This document shows, piece after piece, positions 57,014 through 64,000 of a DNA stretch of 64,000 nucleotides. Origin of the DNA: Billgrantia saliphila (lineage in GTDB: Bacteria; Pseudomonadota; Gammaproteobacteria; Pseudomonadales; Halomonadaceae); the NCBI RefSeq assembly GCF_002930105.1, contig NZ_PJRN01000004.1, positions 1 to 64,000 of the forward strand, given 5' to 3'. The translations under genes were made by a program, and so were the position numbers. The notes under the pieces are model-generated. The model searched no databases. It was given only the letters and a program-made list of their open reading frames with translations, and had not been told where the DNA came from. Numbering within the stretch: position 1 is the first letter of the stretch; each line of letters starts with the position of its first letter.

Positions 57014-59412
57014 CAGCCGCGCGCCCTCGACTTGCGCGGCCCGCGGCGACGCTTGCCGCCCTTGCCACGCTCGCCCTTGTCGTCGTCCTTGCCCTTGCCG
57101 CTGGCGGGACGCGGCGTATCCGTCGCCTCGGCGCCGCCCCGGCGCTTGCGCGGCTGACGCTTGGGACGCGGCTTCTCGTCCTCGAGCACGAAGTCGATCT
57201 TGCGCTCGTCGAGGTCGACCCGAGCCACCTGCACCGTGACGCCATCGCCCAGGCGATAGCTCATGCCGGTGCGCTCGCCCTTGAGACGATGCTTCTCGGG
57301 CTCGTAGTGGTAGTAGTCCGAAGGCAGCGAAGTGACATGCACCAGCCCCTCGACATAGAACTCGTCGAGACGCACGAAGATGCCGAACTGGGTCACCGAG
57401 ACGATGGTGCCTTCATAGACCTCGCCGAGCTTGTCGGACATAAACTCGCACTTGAGCCAGCCCTCGACGTCGCGGGTGGCGTCGTCGGCGCGGCGCTCGG
57501 TCATCGAGCAGTGCTCGCCGAGTTCGAGCATCTGCTCGAAGGTGTAAGGTGACCATTTGCTTGGCGGTTCCACCGGCGCCCCTTCGGCACGCAGCACGGT
57601 GTTGGTCTGGCGCGGACCGCGGATCACCGAACGAATGGCGCGGTGTACCAGCAGGTCGGGGTAGCGGCGAATCGGCGAGGTGAAATGAGCGTAGGCCGGG
57701 TAGGCCAGGCCGAAGTGCCCCTCGTTGTGAGGCGAATAGACCGCCTGGCTCATTGAACGCAGCATCACGGTCTGGATCACGTCCGCGTCCGGACGGCCGC
57801 GAATCGCCTCGGCCAGGGCCTGGTAGTCCTGGGGCGTGGGCTCGTCGCCTCCGCCCAACGACAGTCCCAGTTCGTTGAGGAACAGACGCAGCTTGTCGAG
57901 ACGCTCCGGCGAGGGACGCTCGTGGATACGGTACAGCGCCGGCAGGTCGTGCTTGTCGAGGAAACGGGCGGTGGCGACGTTGGCCGCCAGCATGCACTCC
58001 TCGATGAGCTTGTGGGCGTCGTTGCGCGTCCGCGGCACGATCTTCTCGATCTTGCGCTCCTCGGTGAAGATGATCGCCGTCTCGGTGGTCTCGAAGTCGA
58101 TGGCGCCGCGCTCTTCGCGGGCCTGACGCAATACCTTGTAGAGCGCGTGCAGGTTCTGCAGTGACGGCACCAGCTCGCGATGCTCCTCACGCAGCGCATC
58201 ACCTTCGGGGTCGTCCGCGTCGAGGATGGACGCCACCTTGTTGTAGGTCAGGCGCGCATGCGAGCGAAACACTGCCTCGTAGAAATGGTAACGACTGATC
58301 GTCCCGCCCTTGGAGATGTTCATCTCGCAGACCAGAGCCAGACGGTCGACATGGGGATTGAGCGAGCACAGCCCGTTGGAGAGCAGCTCGGGCAGCATCG
58401 GCACCACCTGCCCGGGGAAATAGACCGAATTGCCGCGGCGGATCGCCTCCTCGTCCAGTGGGCTGCCGGGGCGCACGTAGTGCGACACGTCGGCGATCGC
58501 GACGAGCAGCTTCCAGCTGCCGGACTTGGTCTTCCAGGCGCATACCGCGTCGTCGAAGTCCTTGGCGTCCTCGCCGTCTATAGTCACCAGCGGCACGTCG
58601 CGTAGATCGATGCGGTGCTGCTTGTCCTGCTCGGCCACCTCGGCGGACATCTCGGCGATCTGATCGTGCACCTCGGGCGGGAACTCGGCCGGGATCTCGT
58701 AGCTGCGAATGGCGATGTCGATTTCCATGCCCGGATCCATGCGTTCGCCGAGCACCTCGACCACCTCCCCTACCGGCTGCACGCGGGTATCGGGCTGCTG
58801 CACGATCTTGGCCGACACCACCTGGCCATCCTGGGCACCGCCGCAGGCGCTGTGCGGAATGATCACTTCCTGGGTGATGCGCGGGTTCTCGGGAATCAAT
58901 ACGCCGAATTCCGAGGTATTCGCACGGAAGACACCGACGATGGTCTGGGTATTGCGCGCCAACACCTCGGCGATGGTCGCCTCGTCGCGACCGCGGCGAT
59001 CGCGCCCGCTGATACGCACCAGTACGTAGTCGCCATGAAAGACTCGGCGCATCTGGCGTGGCGGCAGCACCAGGTCGGGCTTCTTGCCGTCGTCGCGCAG
59101 CACGAAGCCGAAGCCGTCGCGATGGCCCAATACCTTGCCCTTGATCAGATCGAGCTTGTCGATCAGCGCATAGGCGCCGGCCCGGTTGCGCAGTACCTGG
59201 CCGTCTCGTTCCATGGCCGCCAGGCGTCGGCGCACCGCTTCCTGCAGGTCCTCGTCGTCGAGGCCCAGCATGCGGCTCATCTTCTCGTGGGTGATCGGCT
59301 TGCCGTACTCTTCCAGGCGGGCCAACAGGTACTCGCGGCTGGGTGCCGGCTTGTCGTACTTGTGGGCTTCGCGGCTGGCGTGGGGGTCGTCGCTGAGCGT
59401 CCAATGGGTCAT
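57013..59412 (-). CDS. rnr: Exoribonuclease R (RNase R)
   Basis: This 799-residue 3'-5' exonuclease has an N-terminal winged-helix region, cold-shock domains (GKVLGHRDGFGFVLRDDGKK), the RNB catalytic domain with VTIDGEDAKDFDDAVCAW, and an S1 domain (about 640-725, YEGTIVSVTQFGIFVRLDEF). It ends in a Lys/Arg/Gly-rich tail of about 50 residues. The tail is typical of RNase R and helps with structured RNA. I chose the ATG at 59412 (MTHWTLSDD), with AAGGA upstream; the frame extends to 59469. Confidence 0.95.
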   Translation of the reverse strand: MTHWTLSDDPHASREAHKYDKPAPSREYLLARLEEYGKPITHEKMSRMLGLDDEDLQEAVRRRLAAMERDGQVLRNRAGAYALIDKLDLIKGKVLGHRDGFGFVLRDDGKKPDLVLPPRQMRRVFHGDYVLVRISGRDRRGRDEATIAEVLARNTQTIVGVFRANTSEFGVLIPENPRITQEVIIPHSACGGAQDGQVVSAKIVQQPDTRVQPVGEVVEVLGERMDPGMEIDIAIRSYEIPAEFPPEVHDQIAEMSAEVAEQDKQHRIDLRDVPLVTIDGEDAKDFDDAVCAWKTKSGSWKLLVAIADVSHYVRPGSPLDEEAIRRGNSVYFPGQVVPMLPELLSNGLCSLNPHVDRLALVCEMNISKGGTISRYHFYEAVFRSHARLTYNKVASILDADDPEGDALREEHRELVPSLQNLHALYKVLRQAREERGAIDFETTETAIIFTEERKIEKIVPRTRNDAHKLIEECMLAANVATARFLDKHDLPALYRIHERPSPERLDKLRLFLNELGLSLGGGDEPTPQDYQALAEAIRGRPDADVIQTVMLRSMSQAVYSPHNEGHFGLAYPAYAHFTSPIRRYPDLLVHRAIRSVIRGPRQTNTVLRAEGAPVEPPSKWSPYTFEQMLELGEHCSMTERRADDATRDVEGWLKCEFMSDKLGEVYEGTIVSVTQFGIFVRLDEFYVEGLVHVTSLPSDYYHYEPEKHRLKGERTGMSYRLGDGVTVQVARVDLDERKIDFVLEDEKPRPKRQPRKRRGGAEATDTPRPASGKGKDDDKGERGKGGKRRRGPRKSRARG

Positions 59413-59513
59413 GCGTGGGGCATCCTTGGCAACCAGGGCAGCGTTCGGGAAAGGGCGCTGGCGAGGCACCGCGCGCGTGGGATATTGCTAATGGAGTCGT
59501 TTGTCATGCCCGC

Positions 59514-59542
59514 AGTATAGCGCCGGCGCCGTTGCGACCCAA
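59514..59542 (-). promoter_or_regulatory. Sigma-70 promoter for rnr-rlmB
   Basis: On the minus strand TTGGGT, a 17-bp spacer and TATACT lie about 100 bp upstream of rnr. It is divergent from the tRNA promoter 62 bp away. Confidence 0.6.
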
Positions 59543-59604
59543 CCATGGCCGTTACCCGGCATCATGTACCGGATGAAATTTCTCGTCTTCACCTCATGGC
59601 ACTC

Positions 59605-59632
59605 TTGCAATGGGGCCCAAATTGGGTAACAT
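59605..59632 (+). promoter_or_regulatory. Promoter of the tRNA-Leu cluster
   Basis: TTGCAA, a 16-bp spacer and TAACAT lie 12 bp before the first tRNA, which suits a stable-RNA promoter with a very short leader. The whole cluster is likely one transcript ending at the terminator at 60048. Confidence 0.6.
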
Positions 59633-59643
59633 ACGCGTCGCCT

Positions 59644-59730
59644 GCCCAGATGGCGGAATTGGTAGACGCGCTAGCTTCAGGTGCTAGTATCCTTACGGAT
59701 GTGGAGGTTCAAGTCCTCTTCTGGGCACCA
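59644..59730 (+). tRNA. tRNA-Leu (anticodon CAG), copy 1
   Basis: An 87-nt class II tRNA with encoded CCA. Acceptor arm GCCCAGA/TCTGGGC, anticodon stem CTAGC/GCTAG with loop TTCAGGT (anticodon at 59678-59680), long variable arm TATCCTTACGGATG and T loop TTCAAGT. It reads CUG. Copy 1 has an A-T pair at acceptor position 7:66 where copies 2 and 3 have G-C. Confidence 0.98.
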
Positions 59731-59788
59731 TTTGATTCAATGGTCGGGTAGGCGCCCACGCTCTTTGTCAGCTCGATTCGCCGTGCTC

Positions 59789-59875
59789 GCCCAGGTGGCG
59801 GAATTGGTAGACGCGCTAGCTTCAGGTGCTAGTGTCCTTACGGACGTGGAGGTTCAAGTCCTCTCCTGGGCACCA
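59789..59875 (+). tRNA. tRNA-Leu (anticodon CAG), copy 2
   Basis: An 87-nt gene with CCA, anticodon at 59823-59825. The acceptor arm is GCCCAGG/CCTGGGC. The variable arm is GTCCTTACGGAC, with a G-C pair where copies 1 and 3 have A-T. Otherwise it is identical to copy 3. It lies 58 bp after copy 1. Confidence 0.98.
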
Positions 59876-59911
59876 TCCCTCGGGACCGCGAACACGACGA
59901 CTGCATGATGC

Positions 59912-59998
59912 GCCCAGGTGGCGGAATTGGTAGACGCGCTAGCTTCAGGTGCTAGTATCCTTACGGATGTGGAGGTTCAAGTCCTCTCCTGGGCACCA
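59912..59998 (+). tRNA. tRNA-Leu (anticodon CAG), copy 3
   Basis: An 87-nt gene with CCA, anticodon at 59946-59948. It combines the acceptor arm of copy 2 with the variable arm of copy 1. It lies 36 bp after copy 2, and a strong terminator follows 50 bp downstream. Confidence 0.98.
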
Positions 59999-60047
59999 CG
60001 CTTTTCATAAGCACATCGCGTCATGCAGCAAATGGCAACGACACAGG

Positions 60048-60077
60048 AAACCGCGATACGAAGATCGCGGTTTTTTT
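60048..60077 (+). terminator. Intrinsic terminator of the tRNA-Leu cluster
   Basis: AAACCGCGAT/ATCGCGGTTT with a six-base loop is followed by a T run on the plus strand (ten T in all, counting the three paired). It is a strong factor-independent terminator and lies before the convergent nuclease gene. Confidence 0.9.
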
Positions 60078-60103
60078 GTGCTCAGCGCCTCCATGGTGGC
60101 TGA

Positions 60104-60988
60104 TCAATACCTGGCCGGCAGCCGAGCCACCTCCTCCAGCGCCCACCCCCGAGTCGTCACCCGCCCTTCCAGCCTCTCGGCGACTGCTTCGGGCAACTGC
60201 GGAAAGAAATTCAGCCCGGTGCGCGCCTCCACCTCGTCGACGCTCACCAAAAAGTCGTCCAGCGGTTCATCGCCGCGAACCTGCTGCGGCATGATGAAGG
60301 CCAGTGCCAGCGGCTCCTCGGCCGGTACCACGACGATCTTGTAGAAAGCCTCGGGAATCTCCACCAACCCCACCCGCTGGGTCACGTTATCGAAAAAGCG
60401 CTCGGGAAACACCGGACCGGTGATTATCTGCACCACACCGAAGCGCGGCACGAAGTGATCGATCACTACCTCTTCCAGGCGCTGCCACAGCCGTCGATTG
60501 AGATCGGGCCGCTGGGGCGAGATGTTGCTCATCAAGAACGACTGCCGCTGGGCCTCGCGTCCGTGCACCGTGGCGATGGCATAATTGGGCGCCAGGTGGC
60601 CTCGGTCGTAGCCGCTGCCGAAGTAACTCTCGGTGGAGATCGGCCACAGGGTGCGCCAATCCTGACGAAAATCGGGCCGCTGGCCGGCTCGCGGGTCCTC
60701 GACCTCATGCAGCAGATAGCTGACCCAGAGCGGGTTGACCCGAACGTCCGACCAGCCCACCAAGAAGCCGTCGTTGCGTAGCACGCGATACACGGAAAGC
60801 GGCGTGAGGCGCTCCCAGGCGGGAACGCCCATCCAGCTCAGCTGGTCGCGGTAGGCCTGCTCCTGGCCGTACCACAGGCCGCTGCCGACCAGCACGAATA
60901 CGAGAGTCACGGCGAATCGGCGCAGCCGTGGGCGCCAACGCGGGAGCGACGCGCGTCGGCGCCGCGACCGTGAGCGAGCAGTGGCCAT
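60104..60988 (-). CDS. DNA/RNA non-specific endonuclease, membrane-anchored or exported
   Basis: This 294-residue beta-beta-alpha-metal nuclease of the NUC1/Serratia type has the DRGH motif in GSGYDRGHLAPNYAIAT (about residue 130) and SNISPQRPDLNRRLWQRLEE with the metal-binding Asn. A strongly basic N terminus (SRSRRRR) and one hydrophobic segment (VTLVFVLVGSGLWYG) indicate a signal anchor or signal peptide, so it acts outside the cytoplasm. The ATG at 60988 is preferred to an in-frame TTG at 61006. Nutrient scavenging is likely; no immunity gene is adjacent. Confidence 0.88.
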   Translation of the reverse strand: MATARSRSRRRRASLPRWRPRLRRFAVTLVFVLVGSGLWYGQEQAYRDQLSWMGVPAWERLTPLSVYRVLRNDGFLVGWSDVRVNPLWVSYLLHEVEDPRAGQRPDFRQDWRTLWPISTESYFGSGYDRGHLAPNYAIATVHGREAQRQSFLMSNISPQRPDLNRRLWQRLEEVVIDHFVPRFGVVQIITGPVFPERFFDNVTQRVGLVEIPEAFYKIVVVPAEEPLALAFIMPQQVRGDEPLDDFLVSVDEVEARTGLNFFPQLPEAVAERLEGRVTTRGWALEEVARLPARY

Positions 60989-61065
60989 TCGTAACGATCC
61001 AGGCAAGAGACCGTCGACCTATGCCGACGGTCGTAAGAGAATGAAGCGGCTAACGCGGCGCTCGC

Positions 61066-61341
61066 TTACCAGCCCAACGAGAACATGGTCTCCAGGTCGT
61101 GGCGGGAATGCACTTGCATGGCGTTGAGGGTCTCGGTGTCGCGAATGCCATCGACCGCGTTGAGACGTTCGGTGACCAGCTCGGCCAGGCTCTCGAAGTC
61201 ACGGGTACGGGCGATCGCCACCAGATCGTAGCGGCCGCAGGTGGAATAGACCTCGCTGATGCCCTCGACATCGGCGAGCCGCTCGGCAACCGCCTTGACC
61301 TGCCCTTTGTCGGTGTTGATCAGGATCACGGCATTCTGCAT
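61066..61341 (-). CDS. Stand-alone Lrp/AsnC effector-domain (RAM) protein
   Basis: This 91-residue protein is the ligand-binding half of an Lrp/AsnC regulator with no DNA-binding domain. It begins MQNAVILINTDKGQVKAVAE and has VYSTCGRYDLVAIARTRDFE and VDGIRDTETLNAM. Such proteins oligomerise and sense amino acids or pair with full regulators. GGGAGGGTGCCCG supports the ATG at 61341. It lies 124 bp from the nuclease and 116 bp from the oxidase cluster, without obvious linkage. Confidence 0.85.
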   Translation of the reverse strand: MQNAVILINTDKGQVKAVAERLADVEGISEVYSTCGRYDLVAIARTRDFESLAELVTERLNAVDGIRDTETLNAMQVHSRHDLETMFSLGW

Positions 61342-61457
61342 CGGGCACCCTCCCCGGTTAGGTATTCGTGCGGCATGCACCGCCGCGCTGGCGCGAGTAT
61401 AACAGGCCGCACGCTATGGCTGAATCCGCCAGGCTTGGCCGCCACGCTTCGCGCCGG

Positions 61458-61808
61458 CTAGATACAGGGCGGTAGAAACATCACCGGATAGCCGACGAAC
61501 AGGGTCGCGCCTGCGGAAAACAGATAGATGCCCGCCGAGGCGAGGGCGAAGAATCGCTCTCGCCGCACCTGGGTCCGTCGCGACGCCTTCATGCAGGCCC
61601 AGGTCAGCCATAGCAACAGTATCGCCGTGCCCAGGGTCGACACGCCCAGCACCACGTTGATGCCGGTCAGGGCATCGCGGTCGGGAGATGGCGGCGCTAC
61701 CGTGCAGGCGACCGACAGCCCGCCGTAGATGGCCACGAACCAGATCCCCCAGAGCGTCAGGCCGCCGACCAGATGGATCGGGTGGGTCAATCTCAGCAAA
61801 TGACTCAT
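61458..61808 (-). CDS. Small membrane protein of the cytochrome oxidase cluster
   Basis: This 116-residue protein has three membrane segments (approximate residues 12-33, 48-72 and 88-112) and a CI end. It overlaps the oxidase stop by four bases (ATGA), so it is coupled. The position suggests an accessory or subunit IV-like protein of the oxidase. It does not look like CtaG or a typical CoxIV, and I do not recognise the family for certain. Confidence 0.75.
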   Translation of the reverse strand: MSHLLRLTHPIHLVGGLTLWGIWFVAIYGGLSVACTVAPPSPDRDALTGINVVLGVSTLGTAILLLWLTWACMKASRRTQVRRERFFALASAGIYLFSAGATLFVGYPVMFLPPCI

Positions 61809-64000
61809 GAGGTCCCTCCCAGAACTGTCGGCATGACCCAGATGGCCACGAAGAGGCTCCAGTAGACCACCAGGTTGTAGTACCACAGGCGCAACACCAC
61901 CACCGGTTCCAGGGGGGCCTCCGCGCCGACGAAGCCATAGCCCACTCGCAGCCCCTGAAGCAGACACAGCAGGGCGCCCAGCAGCGCGTGGATCAATATG
62001 TAGAGCAGTGCCACCAGCAGCGTAGCGTCATGCGCGCTCTCGGTGGGCGCGAGCTTCGCCAGCCAGATCGTCCCGATCAGCAGCACTGACTGCAGCGCAC
62101 CAAGTATCGCGACGACGAAAAGTCCCGTGCCCAGGCTGGCGTCGTGGCCGCGCCGCAGCCGCCGTACCAGTTTGGCCAACAGCAGTATGCCAAGCGTCAG
62201 CGCAACTCCGGCGCCGACCAGCAATGGCCACGCAAGCGGTGATGCGGCCGGCATCTGCCACTCTGGGGCCACGGTCCAGAGATAGAACCAGCCGAACAGC
62301 AGGGAAAGATAGAGCGAACCGTTGGCCAGATGGGAAACCGACATGGTCCATACGCCAGGGCCGTTCATGGTTCGAGAATGCAGCGGCGGCTGGCCGGGTG
62401 CCACCGTGGCGTCGGGCGCAGCCTTGGGGTGCGCCCCGTTCTCCCACGACCAGCGCAGCAGGAACCCCACGGCCACCAGCGTTGCGGCAGCGGCCAGCGG
62501 ATAAAGCCTCACCAGCAGGCTGATGCATACCAGCGCCAGGGTCAGGGCGGCGAGCAGCGGCCACCAGGAGTTGGTCGGCAGATGAATGACCTCGCGCAGT
62601 TTGCCGGTAAGTGGATCGCTGCCCCAGGTCTCGCGACGCCCATGGTCGATGGTGGCCAGACCGTGCTGGCCCTCGAGGATGGTGCGCGGCAGCTCCGGTG
62701 CATCCCATAGCGGATTTCGCGTTTCGAGTCGGGGCAGGCTGACGAAGTTGTAGGGGGTGGGCGGCTTGGGCATGGCCCACTCCAGTCCGTCGGCATTCCA
62801 GGGATTCTGCGACGCCGGCTTGCCGAAGCGGAAGTGCAAGGCCACATCGAGGATCAGCAACGCCACCCCGCCCGCCATCATGAAGCCGCCGACCGACGAA
62901 ATCAGGTTGTAGATGTCCCAGCCCATGGCGGTATCGTAGGTGAATACCCGCCTGCGCATGCCCAGCAGTCCCGTCCAGTGCATGATCAGGAAGGTGATGT
63001 TGAAACCGAGGAAGATCAGCCAGAAGCTCCACTTGCCCAGCCGCTCGGAGGGCATGCGGCCCGACACCTGAGGCAGCCAGTAATAGAGCCCGGCCAGCAG
63101 CGGGAACAGCATGCCGCCCACCAGCACGTAGTGCATGTGGGCCACCACGAAGTGGGTATCGTGCACCTGCCAGTTGAACGGCACCAGCGCCAGCATCACC
63201 CCGGTCAACCCGCCCAGCACGAAGATGACCAGAAAGCCGAGGATCCATAGCATCGGCAACGACATGACCGGCCGCCCCAGCCACAGCGTCGAGAGCCAGA
63301 CGAATATCTGGATGCCGGTGGGGATCGCCACCAGCATGCTCGCCGCCGAGAAGAATGCCGTCGCCAGCTGTGGGATGCCGAGAGTAAACATGTGGTGCAC
63401 CCACAGGCCGAAGCTGACGAACCCCATGATGACGATCGCCGCCACCACCCAACCGTAGCCGACGATGGGGCGCCGAGCGAAGACCGGGATCAGCGTCGCG
63501 ACGATACCCGCTCCCGGCAGAAAGATGATGTAGACCTCGGGGTGGCCGAACAGCCAGAACAGATGCGCCCACAGTACCGGGTCGCCGCCGCCGGCGGGGT
63601 CGAAGAACGGCATGCCGGTGGCGCGCGCGAGCTCGAGCAGGATGCTGCCCAGTATCAGCGGCGGGAACCCCACCACGATCATCAGCGCCATGGCCAGGAT
63701 GTACCAGGCGAACAGCGGCATCTTGTGCAGCGCCATCCCCTCGGTACGAGTACGCAGGATCGATACCACCAGCTCCACCCCCGCGGAAAGCGCTGAGATC
63801 TCGACGAAGGTGATGCCCAGCAGCCAGAAGTCCGAACCGCTGCCGGGCGAGTAATCGCCGCTGCTCAACGGGGTGTACATGAACCAGCCGCTGTTGGGGG
63901 CCATGTCCAGGAACAGGCTCGATGTGAGAATGATGCCGCCGAACAGATAGCAGAAGTAGCCGAAGGCGGTCAGACGCGGGCAGACCAGGTCGCGCGCACC
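61805..64000 (-). CDS. Fused cytochrome c oxidase subunits I and III, C-terminal part
   Basis: Partial gene running off the right edge; 731 residues are visible and the frame is open to base 64000. The subunit I part has the CuB/His-Tyr site FGHPEVYIIFLPG, the VHHMFTLG His pair and the haem ligands in VHDTHFVVAHMHYVLVGG. After a linker (about residues 420-460), a subunit III-type domain with NGPGVWTMSVSHLANGSLYL, then SLLFGWFYLWT, follows. It is a haem-copper terminal oxidase of the aa3 type (CtaD-CtaE fusion). The N terminus with the low-spin haem ligand is outside the window. Confidence 0.92.
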   Translation of the reverse strand, partial: GARDLVCPRLTAFGYFCYLFGGIILTSSLFLDMAPNSGWFMYTPLSSGDYSPGSGSDFWLLGITFVEISALSAGVELVVSILRTRTEGMALHKMPLFAWYILAMALMIVVGFPPLILGSILLELARATGMPFFDPAGGGDPVLWAHLFWLFGHPEVYIIFLPGAGIVATLIPVFARRPIVGYGWVVAAIVIMGFVSFGLWVHHMFTLGIPQLATAFFSAASMLVAIPTGIQIFVWLSTLWLGRPVMSLPMLWILGFLVIFVLGGLTGVMLALVPFNWQVHDTHFVVAHMHYVLVGGMLFPLLAGLYYWLPQVSGRMPSERLGKWSFWLIFLGFNITFLIMHWTGLLGMRRRVFTYDTAMGWDIYNLISSVGGFMMAGGVALLILDVALHFRFGKPASQNPWNADGLEWAMPKPPTPYNFVSLPRLETRNPLWDAPELPRTILEGQHGLATIDHGRRETWGSDPLTGKLREVIHLPTNSWWPLLAALTLALVCISLLVRLYPLAAAATLVAVGFLLRWSWENGAHPKAAPDATVAPGQPPLHSRTMNGPGVWTMSVSHLANGSLYLSLLFGWFYLWTVAPEWQMPAASPLAWPLLVGAGVALTLGILLLAKLVRRLRRGHDASLGTGLFVVAILGALQSVLLIGTIWLAKLAPTESAHDATLLVALLYILIHALLGALLCLLQGLRVGYGFVGAEAPLEPVVVLRLWYYNLVVYWSLFVAIWVMPTVLGGTS

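Noticed and set aside
59644..59998. The tRNA-Leu cluster as an integration site for a genomic island
   Set aside because: No integrase, attachment-site duplication or change in base composition is seen next to it; housekeeping-type genes lie on both sides.

Overview
This is a compact, high-GC chromosomal window from a gammaproteobacterium. The gene content and order fit a moderate halophile of the Halomonadaceae (Halomonas-like). The evidence is two complete Mrp-type Na+/H+ antiporter operons, an acidic tract in RpoD, a PhaR-type polyhydroxyalkanoate regulator and the classical orders rpsU-dnaG-rpoD, lptD-surA-pdxA-rsmA-apaG-apaH and rpsF-rpsR-rplI. The taxonomic assignment is inference; no 16S gene lies in the window. 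I see no insertion sequence, prophage, CRISPR array or plasmid gene. No stretch longer than about 285 bases lacks a gene, and the longer gaps hold promoters, operators or terminators.

Layout. 1-9.6 kb: the start of a glutathione-dependent formaldehyde dehydrogenase gene with a divergent LysR regulator; a five-gene branched-chain amino acid ABC transporter operon (livG-livF-livK-livH-livM order on the minus strand); L-serine deaminase with a divergent LysR regulator; an unknown membrane protein. 9.6-14 kb: the macromolecular synthesis genes rpsU, dnaG and rpoD. 14-18 kb: tsaD, plsY, folB, folK and a DHH phosphoesterase. 17.9-25.8 kb (minus): cca, glpE-like, apaH, apaG, rsmA, pdxA, surA and lptD, with overlapping starts and stops. 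25.9-28.1 kb (plus): the peptidoglycan-recycling pair amgK-murU and an OsmC-like protein. 28.2-36.7 kb: housekeeping genes (HhH glycosylase, coq7, HIT, prkB-like, thioesterase, purD, phaR, rsmE, a retropepsin-like protein, a PRC-barrel protein, a lytic transglycosylase).

36.9-48.7 kb: two Mrp antiporter operons head to head. One (minus strand) has separate mrpA and mrpB; the other (plus strand) has them fused. They are transcribed from back-to-back promoters between 42.72 and 42.80 kb. 48.8-54 kb: hemH, two small proteins, dnaB and a LamB-family sugar porin with a coiled-coil N terminus. 54-59.5 kb: rplI, a membrane protein, rpsR, rpsF (with a leader that looks like the S6:S18 autoregulatory element), rlmB and rnr. 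59.6-60 kb: three tandem tRNA-Leu(CAG) genes. 60-64 kb: a DNA/RNA non-specific endonuclease, an AsnC-type effector-domain protein, and the start of a cytochrome oxidase cluster with fused subunits I and III, cut by the window end.

Most noteworthy: a natural SurA with both PPIase domains missing; paired divergent Mrp operons of different architecture; a SD-sequestering rpsF leader; a 14-bp palindrome before the liv operon that resembles LiuR sites; an arginine in place of the Walker A lysine in LivF; and a tandem 13-14 bp repeat across the lptD stop codon.
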